DNA of 64,000 bases. Source: JANXMY01 sp965246745 (GTDB lineage Bacteria; Armatimonadota; Armatimonadia; Armatimonadales; Capsulimonadaceae). The stretch's first letter is position 1; each line of letters starts with the position of its first letter. A model generated the notes under the pieces. That model saw only the letters and a program-made list of their open reading frames with translations, was not told the DNA's origin and searched no databases. The stretch covers positions 3,658,001-3,722,000 of the forward strand of contig OZ251980.1 of assembly GCA_965246745.1 (NCBI GenBank), given 5' to 3'. Positions 28,148 to 34,721 of this stretch are shown here, piece after piece. The position numbers and the translations under genes are program-made.

Positions 28148-28540
28148 TCACGTCGGCGACTTGTGCAGATGCACCATCTTCCAGACGCCTTCTAATCTCA
28201 CAAACACCCGCGTCTCGTTCATCGTTGAAAACTGCGGCGGCACGCCCTCGCCGAGCGCCGTTTTCAGCAGCGTGTAATTCACAATCGCCGTGTCGCCGTA
28301 CACCTGCACACGCGGGGTCAGCATGTCGAGCCGCGACGATGTGCCGTTGCCGCCGCCGCTGATCAGCGCGAGATGGAATTCCAGCCCGTCAATTCTTTGC
28401 GGCGCGATGTACCATTCATACGACGACATGTTGTCTGCGCTGTGCCGCCGATGCACCGCCGGGTCCCCAGAATACATTGCGTCCAGCATTCGCCGCGTGA
28501 TTTCCAGAACTTCTTCCGCCGCCGTGTCTTCCGCGTTCAT
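28148..28540 (-). CDS. CaMKII association-domain (SnoaL-like) protein
   Basis: This 130-residue protein has the pattern of the bacterial calcium/calmodulin-kinase II association domain, an NTF2-like fold: LDAMYSGDPAVHRR, a GLEFHLALI segment, TPRVQVYGDTAIVNYTLL and a C-terminal NETRVFVRLEGVWKMVHLHKS. Bacterial members are stand-alone, probably oligomeric, and of unclear role; a ligand-binding pocket or enzyme activity is possible. A GGAGGACC ribosome binding site precedes the ATG. The gene converges on the nuo operon across the tandem-repeat tract, and a family inverted repeat lies just upstream. Confidence 0.75.
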   Translation of the reverse strand: MNAEDTAAEEVLEITRRMLDAMYSGDPAVHRRHSADNMSSYEWYIAPQRIDGLEFHLALISGGGNGTSSRLDMLTPRVQVYGDTAIVNYTLLKTALGEGVPPQFSTMNETRVFVRLEGVWKMVHLHKSPT

Positions 28541-28567
28541 ATTTGGTCCTCCAAATTTGTAGTGCCC

Positions 28568-28720
28568 GGAACCCCTCCCGCTCGTTCCTCGCTCCCTCCT
28601 CTGTTAGGGAAGGGCCAGAAAGAAGCCAGCAGGAGAAACGCAGCTTACGCCTCTCCGTCTTTGTTCTCTCTTGCCCTTCCCTAACAGGGGAGGGAGCGAG
28701 GAACGAGCGGGAGGGGTTCC
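28568..28720. repeat. Inverted repeat, 48-bp arms with one mismatch
   Basis: Arms at 28568-28615 and 28673-28720 pair over 48 bases with a single mismatch. The core GCTCGTTCCTCGCTCCC matches the element at 456-597. It lies between divergent genes. Confidence 0.85.
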
Positions 28721-28788
28721 ATATTTCCTCCCCGCCGTGCTATACTAATCTCACTTTACCCGAATCTAATCTACCCAAGAAGCGAGCA

Positions 28789-29673
28789 ATGACTGTGGCG
28801 CAATTTGTTTGTCTCAACGGTGTCCTGACACCCAAAGAAGAAGCGGTGATTCCGTTCTACGACCACGGCCTGCTGTACGGCGACGGTCTGTTTGAAGGCA
28901 TCCGGGTCTACAACGGACGCGTGTTCAAATTGGACGAGCATGTCGCCCGGCTGTACTTTTCCGCGAAAGCGCTGAACATTGTCATCCCCGCGCCGCCCGC
29001 AGCCACCCGCGAGTCTATTTTGGAGACCGTCCGGGCGAACGGCCACGCGAACGGCTACATCCGGGTCACGGTCACGCGCGGCACCGGCCTGGGCTTAGAC
29101 CCGAAGCACATCCACGGCGACGCCAATGTGTATATCTCCTGCGAGCAATTAGCCCTGTACCCCGCCGAGATGTACGAGAATGGCTTGATCGTCGCCACGG
29201 TCTCCACCCGCCTGCCGTCGCCCGATGTGATTGACCCGCGCGTCAAATGCACGGGAAAATATATCAACAACATCATGGCGAAGGCCGAAGCGAACCGCTC
29301 CGGCGCAGGCGAGGGCCTGATGCTCACCCGCGAAGGCTATGTCGGCGAAGCCACCGGCGACAACATCTTTTTGATTAAAAACGGCGCGATTACCACGCCT
29401 CCGGCGAGCATCGGCATCTTGCAGGGCATCACCCGCGATACCGTGATTGGTTTAGCCACAGATGCCGGCTACACCGTCACCGAGCCGATTATCACGCAGT
29501 ACGACGTGTACAACGCCGACGAAATCTTCCTCACCGGCACGGCGGCAGAAGTCATCCCCGCCGTCCATTTCGACGGCCGCGACATCGGCGACGGCAAGCC
29601 CGGCCCCATTACAAAGCAGCTTATCGCCGCCTTCCGCGAGCTGACCCAGACGACGGGGACGCCTGCGCTCTAG
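28789..29673 (+). CDS. ilvE: Branched-chain amino acid aminotransferase
   Basis: This 294-residue class IV aminotransferase opens with a strand then DHGLLYGDGLFEGIRVYNGR, the family start. KCTGKYINNIMAKAEA holds the catalytic lysine, EATGDNIFLIK follows, and a C-terminal DEIFLTGTAAEVIPA segment completes the PLP-phosphate pocket. It should transfer amino groups between 2-oxoglutarate and leucine, isoleucine or valine. D-amino-acid transaminase and aminodeoxychorismate lyase are relatives, but the GTAAEVIP ending favours IlvE. I start at ATG 28789; upstream codons in frame fall in the inverted repeat. A TATACT box lies at 28740-28745. Confidence 0.88.
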   Translation: MTVAQFVCLNGVLTPKEEAVIPFYDHGLLYGDGLFEGIRVYNGRVFKLDEHVARLYFSAKALNIVIPAPPAATRESILETVRANGHANGYIRVTVTRGTGLGLDPKHIHGDANVYISCEQLALYPAEMYENGLIVATVSTRLPSPDVIDPRVKCTGKYINNIMAKAEANRSGAGEGLMLTREGYVGEATGDNIFLIKNGAITTPPASIGILQGITRDTVIGLATDAGYTVTEPIITQYDVYNADEIFLTGTAAEVIPAVHFDGRDIGDGKPGPITKQLIAAFRELTQTTGTPAL

Positions 29674-29695
29674 CGTTTCTTCGAGGAGTGTGTTA

Positions 29696-29938
29696 ATGGT
29701 GGTTTATATCTCAGTAGACCAGCAGGAAGATGGACAATGGCTGGCACGGGTCACTGACCGCCCCGAAATATTTGCTTACGGGTCGAGCTTCAAAGAGGCA
29801 GGGGACAGGGCGAGCCTCCTTTTGAACCATGCGCGTGTAAATCAAGCGCAAACAGAAAAGGCTCTGCTGGAAACAGAGGAAGGCCGTCCCCGAATCGTTC
29901 TCTCAGATGACTTCATCGGCGAGACACACGACATCTGA
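29696..29938 (+). CDS. HicB-like small protein
   Basis: This 80-residue ORF starts MVVYISVDQQEDGQWLARV, a beta-hairpin pattern like the HicB antitoxin fold, followed by a helix (SFKEAGDRASLLLNHA). A charged C-terminus ends DFIGETHDI. GAGGAG lies about eight bases before the ATG at 29696. HicB proteins normally pair with a small HicA RNase, and none is adjacent, so this may be an orphan with another role. It lies 22 bases after ilvE and may be cotranscribed. Confidence 0.55.
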   Translation: MVVYISVDQQEDGQWLARVTDRPEIFAYGSSFKEAGDRASLLLNHARVNQAQTEKALLETEEGRPRIVLSDDFIGETHDI

Positions 29939-29946
29939 AACGTTTT

Positions 29947-30258
29947 TTGCCTACTGCGACGGCTGGTCAACATGCTTCACCAATCTCTGCGGCAGTCGCG
30001 GGGGTTGATGGAGAGTGGCCCGGCTGGATATGGGTGCAGGACACGCGCAGCGTCAGCGGATGGGTGCCGGAAGCGTTGTTAGCCCAAAATGCCGGTGGTT
30101 ATCGTCTGCAACGCGATTTCAATGCGGTTGAACTCACGGTGCAGCCCGGCGAAGAAGTGACTGTCTCCGAAGAAGTGGCCGGCTAGGCATGGTGCATGAG
30201 CGCCGGCGGCGGAAGCGGCTGGGTCCCCGACGACTGCCTGGATGCTCGACCGGCCTGA
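29947..30258 (+). pseudogene. SH3-domain protein gene broken by an amber codon
   Basis: The frame contains an SH3-type repeat (GWIWVQDTRSVSGWVPEALL), the linking phrase AVELTVQPGEEVTV, and then a TAG at 30184-30186. Reading past it gives AWCMSAGGGSGWVPDDCL, which lines up with the first repeat, with the TAG exactly where the first repeat has Trp (TGG). The intact family has two such SH3 units in tandem. The frame closes at TGA 30256-30258. The N-terminus also lacks a good start: TTG at 29947, no ribosome binding site. This looks like a decaying gene; a shortened 79-residue product is possible. Confidence 0.65.
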
Positions 30259-30327
30259 TTTCGTTACTGCGGGCCGTTTTCGGGTAAAATAGTGTCAAGA
30301 TAATCATTGGGCCAGAGAAACAAACTC

Positions 30328-30528
30328 ATGGAAAAAATGCTGACAATTTCTCAGAGTGATGCGGAACAGCTTCGGGTGACGCTCTCGGAATGCCTGGCAG
30401 AAATGAAACGGCTGCGGGAAATCATGAAAGCGGACGACATTAAGATTGCCCAGTCTCAAGCGCGAAGCTGGGAGCTGATCAAAGAAATCAAAGCAATGCG
30501 AGCTGCTGACAAGCGTAAAGCCGCATGA
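30328..30528 (+). CDS. Small coiled-coil protein, first of three coupled ORFs
   Basis: This 66-residue ORF is almost entirely charged helix (EQLRVTLSECLAEMKRLREI, then a Lys-rich end) and probably forms a coiled coil. It starts at ATG 30328 after GGGCCAGAG. A TAAAAT box at about 30284 may be its -10 element. Its stop shares ATGA with the next tiny ORF. It heads a compact series leading into mcsA-like, mcsB and clpC, in the place where Firmicutes carry the repressor gene ctsR. It has no winged-helix features and is not CtsR. Confidence 0.5.
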   Translation: MEKMLTISQSDAEQLRVTLSECLAEMKRLREIMKADDIKIAQSQARSWELIKEIKAMRAADKRKAA

Positions 30529-30602
30529 CACTGCTAAAACAAATCGGCGATTTCATCAAACAAATTGCGAGCCTGACATTAGACACGCAGAGGAACAAAT
30601 GA
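30525..30602 (+). CDS. 25-residue coupled ORF
   Basis: A 25-codon frame (MTLLKQIGDFIKQIASLTLD and five more residues) begins inside the ATGA of the previous stop and ends inside the ATGA that starts the next ORF. Exact four-base overlaps at both ends are hard to explain unless it is translated. The sequence would form a short amphipathic helix. No homologue is known to me. Confidence 0.4.
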   Translation: MTLLKQIGDFIKQIASLTLDTQRNK

Positions 30603-30787
30603 AAGAGGTATTGGAAGAACTGCGTCAAATTCAGTTCGACAATCGCCGAGACCGTGAAAACGCCGCTTACGAGCGCGAAAATTTGCTGCTGAGGCTGGAA
30701 GTGACTTTGCTGCGGGCCGGGCAAAAAGGCTTGGTTGTTACGGAAACGCCGCGACCGCTGCTGGAAGACACGGATGAGCAAAAATAG
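30599..30787 (+). CDS. Small coiled-coil protein, third coupled ORF
   Basis: This 62-residue ORF begins at ATG 30599 after an AGAGGAAC site and overlaps the 25-residue ORF by ATGA. It is a charged helix (MKEVLEELRQIQFDNRRDRE) followed by LEVTLLRAG and a short acidic tail. Its last 14 bases overlap the mcsA-like gene in another frame. With the first ORF it could form a heteromeric coiled coil. Function unknown. Confidence 0.5.
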   Translation: MKEVLEELRQIQFDNRRDRENAAYERENLLLRLEVTLLRAGQKGLVVTETPRPLLEDTDEQK

Positions 30788-30986
30788 CCCACTGATGGCA
30801 AGCCGTGAGGAAGCGTCAGATGCTGAGGGCGAGACCTGCCCCGGCTGCGGCATGGCCCGGCGGGAGCTATATTCCAACGGGCAGATGGGGTGCGCGAAGT
30901 GCTACGCGGCGTTTGCGGCGGAAGTGCAGCAGGCATTGAAGGAGATTCACGGTGAGACCCGCCACGTCGGCAAAAACGCCGCTTAA
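30774..30986 (+). CDS. mcsA: McsA-like zinc-finger protein, short form
   Basis: This 70-residue protein has one zinc finger, CPGCGMARRELYSNGQMGCAKC (two CxxC pairs), followed by a helical tail. Firmicute McsA is about 180 residues, with several CxxC motifs and a UVR domain, and activates the arginine kinase McsB. This version keeps a single finger. The assignment rests on the finger and on its place directly ahead of mcsB, whose start it overlaps by 35 bases. The ATG at 30774 follows CTGGAAGAC; a second in-frame Met is seven codons on. Confidence 0.65.
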   Translation: MSKNSPLMASREEASDAEGETCPGCGMARRELYSNGQMGCAKCYAAFAAEVQQALKEIHGETRHVGKNAA

Positions 30987-32046
30987 GCCTGACGCGCTGC
31001 CGCTGCCGGCGCTGCCGTCGTGGGCGGGGGAAACGGGCTGGGAAGCGGACGTTATTTTGTCCACGCGGGTGCGTCTCGCGCGTAATTTAAGCGGCGCGGC
31101 GTTTCCGGGGCGGGCGTCCGACGCGGAGCTGAAGGCGGTGGCGAAGCAGGTTCTGGCGGCGGCGCAGGGGCGGGACAAAGGGCAGGTGTCGCTGCGGGCG
31201 GTGGAAGTCGGGAAGCTGACCGATGCGGACAAAGCGGCGCTGGTGGACAGCCATCTGATCTCGGTCGCGCACGCGATGGCCGGGCCGCACCGCTGGGCGC
31301 TGGTGGACGACAAGCACACAGTCAGCGTCATGGTCAACGAGGAAGACCACCTGCGGCTGCAAGCGATCCTGCCGGGCTTGCAGATTGACGCCGCGTACAA
31401 AATCGCCGACTTGATGGACGACCAGTTCGGCGGGCAGCTTGGGTACGCGTTTGATGAGCAGTACGGCTACCTGACCTCGTCGCTCGGCAACTGCGGGACA
31501 GGGCTGCGGGTTTCGGTCATGGCCCACCTGCCGGGGCTGGCCCGGTCAGGCAAAATCGAGAGCGCGATGGAAGCGGCCCGCACCCTCGGCGCGGCGGTGC
31601 GCGGGCCTTACGGCGAAGGCAGCGCGGCGGCGGGGGATGTGTACCAGATTTCCAATGCCGTCAGCACCGGCAAGTCCGAGCGGCAGCTTTTGACCCGGCT
31701 GGCGGCGACGGCGACGCTTTTGCTGACCGATGAGCAGGCGGCGAGGGAACTGCTCCGGCGCGGCGGGCGTTCAAAGATGGAAGCGGAAGTCGCGGACGCG
31801 CAGGCGGCGCTGAAAGCGGCGGAGCGGCTGTCGGCGGGCGATTCGATGGCGCTGCTCAGCACGCTTCGATTGGGGGCGCAGCTCGGCATCCCCACAGGCG
31901 TCACCAACCGCGTCTTCAACGAGCTGCTGTCGTCGCTTCGCCTCGGCGCACAGTTTGTTTCAGGCGAGCGTGCCCAATATACGTTTTACGAGGAAACGCG
32001 CCGTCCGGCGCTGATACGCAACAAAATACGCGGAAACTCGCGTTAA
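30952..32046 (+). CDS. mcsB: Protein-arginine kinase McsB
   Basis: This 364-residue protein belongs to the ATP:guanido phosphotransferase family. ILSTRVRLARNLSGAAFPG near residue 36 and NCGTGLRVSVMAHLPGL near residue 183 are diagnostic, and VMVNEEDHLRLQ carries a catalytic glutamate. McsB phosphorylates arginines on misfolded proteins, marking them for ClpC-ClpP. The usual cysteine two residues before the GN/TN position is a serine (TSSLGNCGTG). The C-terminal RDxxRA allosteric phosphoarginine motif reads EETRRP. The GTG start at 30952 has AAGGAG upstream and overlaps the mcsA-like gene. clpC follows 40 bases after the stop. Confidence 0.9.
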   Translation: MRPATSAKTPLKPDALPLPALPSWAGETGWEADVILSTRVRLARNLSGAAFPGRASDAELKAVAKQVLAAAQGRDKGQVSLRAVEVGKLTDADKAALVDSHLISVAHAMAGPHRWALVDDKHTVSVMVNEEDHLRLQAILPGLQIDAAYKIADLMDDQFGGQLGYAFDEQYGYLTSSLGNCGTGLRVSVMAHLPGLARSGKIESAMEAARTLGAAVRGPYGEGSAAAGDVYQISNAVSTGKSERQLLTRLAATATLLLTDEQAARELLRRGGRSKMEAEVADAQAALKAAERLSAGDSMALLSTLRLGAQLGIPTGVTNRVFNELLSSLRLGAQFVSGERAQYTFYEETRRPALIRNKIRGNSR

Positions 32047-32086
32047 ACGAGAATGACGGAATGAGAACGACGGGAAGGGCAATACT

Positions 32087-34639
32087 ATGTGGCAGCGATT
32101 TACCGAACGCGCTCGCAAGGTCGTGTTTTACGCGCAGGAAGAAGCGGGCCGTCTGGGCGAGAATTATGTCTCGACCGAACACCTGCTGCTCGGCCTGGTG
32201 CGCGAAAATGACAGCGTGGCGGCCAGAATACTCGATAGAATAGGCGTCAGCCTGGGGCGCATCCGCTCCGAGATCGAGCGGCAGGTGGCACGCGGCGACG
32301 GGCGCTTAGGCCAGGACATGCAGCTCACGCCCCGCGCGAAGCGGGTGATTGACCTGGCTTACGACGAAGCCCGGCAGCTTAACAACAATTATATCGGCAC
32401 CGAGCATCTCCTGCTGGGCTTGATCCGGGAAGGCGAAGGACTGGCGGGACGCGTCCTGTCCAAGCTCGGCGTGGACCTTGACCGCACCCGGCGCGAAGTG
32501 ATGAACCTCCAGGAAGGCGGCGGCGAAGGCGCGGCGGGCGGCGGGCGGTCGCAGGCGGCGAAGACCCGCACCCCGACCCTCGACGAGTTCGGGCGCGACT
32601 TGACCGAGCTGGCCCGCAACGAAAAACTGGACCCGGTGATCGGCCGGGCCAACGAAATCGAGCGGTGCATTCAGATTATTTCCCGGCGCATGAAAAACAA
32701 CCCGTGTCTTTTGGGCGAGCCGGGGGTCGGCAAAACGGCGATTGCCGAAGGGCTGGCCCAGCGGATCATCATGGGCGACATCCCGGACTTCCTGAAAGAC
32801 AAGCGGGTCATTCAGCTTGACCTCGCCGCCCTGGTCGCGGGCACCAAGTACCGAGGCGAGTTCGAGGAGCGCATGAAGCGGGTCATGGAAGAGATGCGAA
32901 AAGCGCAGGGCGAGATTATTCTCTTTATTGACGAGCTGCACACGCTGGTCGGAGCCGGGGCCGCCGAAGGGGCGATTGACGCGTCGAACATCATGAAGCC
33001 GGCGCTCGCTCGCGGCGAATTGCAGTGCATCGGCGCGACCACTTTGGACGAGTACCGCAAGTATGTCGAGCGCGACGCGGCTTTGCAGCGCCGCTTTCAG
33101 GCGATTCAAGTCAAAGAGCCGTCGGTGGACGACGCCATCGAGATTTTGAAGGGCCTCCGCCCGCGCTACGAGCAGCACCACAAAGTCGAGATTACCAACG
33201 ATGCGCTGGACGCCGCCGCGCGGCTGTCCGACCGCTACATCTCAGACCGGTTCCTGCCGGACAAAGCGATTGACGTGATTGACGAAGCGGCGTCGCGCGT
33301 CCGCCTGCGCGGCGCGATGCCCCCGCAGGAGCTGCGCGACGCTAAGATTGAGCTGAACGCGGTCCAAAAAGAGCTGAACGGCCTGCCGAACAACCGGCAG
33401 TACGAAAAAGCCTATGACCTTCAGGGCCGCAAGCGCGAGCTGGAAGAAAAAGTCACGGGCCTCGAAGAAGGCTGGCAGGAAACCAAAAAAGACGCCAAGC
33501 AGACCGTAGACGAAGACGAAGTCGCCAACATCATCTTCTCGATGACCGGCATCCCCGTGGCGCGTCTGGTGGAAGCCGAAACGCAGAAGCTGTTCCGCAT
33601 GGAAGAAGAGCTGCACAAGCGGATTATCGGGCAGCACGAAGCGATTGTCGCGATCTCGAAGGCTGTCCGGCGCTCGCGCTCCGGCCTGCGGGACATCAAG
33701 CGGCCTATCGGCTCGTTTATCTTCCTCGGCCCCACCGGGGTCGGCAAGACCGAGCTGGCGCGTGCGCTGGCGGCCTATCTGTTTGAGAAAGAAGACAACC
33801 TGATTCGGATTGACATGTCCGAGTACATGGAAAGCTTTGCGGTGTCTCGCCTGGTCGGAGCGCCTCCCGGATACGTCGGCTACGACGAAGGCGGGCAGCT
33901 TTCGGAAGCGGTCCGGCGCAACCCGTACTCGGTGGTGCTTTTAGACGAAATCGAAAAAGCGCACCCGGAAGTGTACAACATTCTCTTGCAGATCATGGAA
34001 GACGGCCGCTTGACCGATTCGCACGGGCGGGTGATTGACTTCAAGAATGTCATCTTGATTATGACCTCGAACATCGGCGCACGGTCTATTCAGGGCGAGC
34101 GGGAAATGGGCTTCGGGCGCACCGCCGCCGGGCCGAAGTCGGCGGAAGAGATTACCCGGCAGATGGACAGCATCAAGGGCCGGATCACCGACGAGCTGAA
34201 GCGCGTCTTCCGCCCCGAGTTCTTGAACCGCGTGGACGAGACGATCATCTTCCACCCGCTGTCTGCCGACGAGATCAACGAAGTGGTGACGCTGATGCTC
34301 GACCGGGTTGCCAAGCAGATCGCGCAAAAAGGCATGGACTTTGAAGTGACCGACCCGGCCAAGCAGTTTTTGGCCCGCGAAGGCTTCGACCCGCAGTACG
34401 GCGCTCGCCCGCTGCGCCGCGCCGTGCAGCGTTTGGTCGAAGACCCGCTCTCTGAGGAGATTTTGCTCGGCCGGTTCAATGCCAACGACACAGTGGTGGT
34501 GGACCACGACGAAGAGCGCGGCTTGTTTTTCCGCCTCGGCGCACCGCTGGGTTTGGAAGGCGAGCACAGCCCGGCGACTCCGGCGCTGCCGCTGGAAGGG
34601 CAGCCCGAAGAAGAGCGGGTGCAGTCTACCCTGGCGTAG
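32087..34639 (+). CDS. clpC: ATP-dependent Clp protease ATP-binding subunit ClpC
   Basis: This 850-residue AAA+ unfoldase begins with two Clp_N repeats (ARKVVFYAQEEAGRLG, then AKRVIDLAYDEARQL). AAA1 has GEPGVGKTAIAEGLAQ near residue 213. A middle domain with the ClpC length follows (about 410-480), and AAA2 has GPTGVGKTELARALA near residue 550 and GARPLRRAVQRL. ClpC unfolds substrates, including phosphoarginine-marked proteins delivered after McsB action, and threads them into ClpP. A Pro/Glu-rich tail of about 25 residues ends the protein. No ctsR gene is present. A terminator follows. Confidence 0.95.
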   Translation: MWQRFTERARKVVFYAQEEAGRLGENYVSTEHLLLGLVRENDSVAARILDRIGVSLGRIRSEIERQVARGDGRLGQDMQLTPRAKRVIDLAYDEARQLNNNYIGTEHLLLGLIREGEGLAGRVLSKLGVDLDRTRREVMNLQEGGGEGAAGGGRSQAAKTRTPTLDEFGRDLTELARNEKLDPVIGRANEIERCIQIISRRMKNNPCLLGEPGVGKTAIAEGLAQRIIMGDIPDFLKDKRVIQLDLAALVAGTKYRGEFEERMKRVMEEMRKAQGEIILFIDELHTLVGAGAAEGAIDASNIMKPALARGELQCIGATTLDEYRKYVERDAALQRRFQAIQVKEPSVDDAIEILKGLRPRYEQHHKVEITNDALDAAARLSDRYISDRFLPDKAIDVIDEAASRVRLRGAMPPQELRDAKIELNAVQKELNGLPNNRQYEKAYDLQGRKRELEEKVTGLEEGWQETKKDAKQTVDEDEVANIIFSMTGIPVARLVEAETQKLFRMEEELHKRIIGQHEAIVAISKAVRRSRSGLRDIKRPIGSFIFLGPTGVGKTELARALAAYLFEKEDNLIRIDMSEYMESFAVSRLVGAPPGYVGYDEGGQLSEAVRRNPYSVVLLDEIEKAHPEVYNILLQIMEDGRLTDSHGRVIDFKNVILIMTSNIGARSIQGEREMGFGRTAAGPKSAEEITRQMDSIKGRITDELKRVFRPEFLNRVDETIIFHPLSADEINEVVTLMLDRVAKQIAQKGMDFEVTDPAKQFLAREGFDPQYGARPLRRAVQRLVEDPLSEEILLGRFNANDTVVVDHDEERGLFFRLGAPLGLEGEHSPATPALPLEGQPEEERVQSTLA

Positions 34640-34648
34640 TCCCGAAAC

Positions 34649-34673
34649 GGCCCGAAGCACTCTGCTTCGGGCC
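34649..34673 (+). terminator. Terminator hairpin after clpC
   Basis: An 11-bp perfect stem (34649-34659 with 34663-34673), a three-base loop and a T-rich run (GCTTTGTGTTTT) follow the clpC stop by nine bases. Confidence 0.8.
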
Positions 34674-34721
34674 GCTTTGTGTTTTAAGCCGCTTTGTGTT
34701 CTAAGCCGCTTTGTGAGCTAA
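34671..34721. repeat. 17-bp tandem repeat at the MCP stop codon
   Basis: The unit GCCGCTTTGTGTTTTAA is repeated at 34671, 34688 and 34705, with a partial fourth copy in the MCP coding end. On the minus strand each unit contains the codons Lys-Ala-Ala-stop, so the gene end has been duplicated downstream of its own stop. Confidence 0.75.

Noticed and set aside
28543..28788. N-terminal extension of the aminotransferase upstream of 28789
   Set aside because: The extension would be encoded by the inverted repeat, and the family N-terminus begins at 28789.
30184..30186. Recoded TAG (pyrrolysine or selenocysteine-like) in the SH3 gene
   Set aside because: Alignment of the two repeats puts a plain Trp codon there, so a point mutation is the simpler reading; no recoding machinery is seen.
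30328..30528. CtsR repressor ahead of mcsA
   Set aside because: The product is a 66-residue coiled-coil helix with no winged-helix DNA-binding features.
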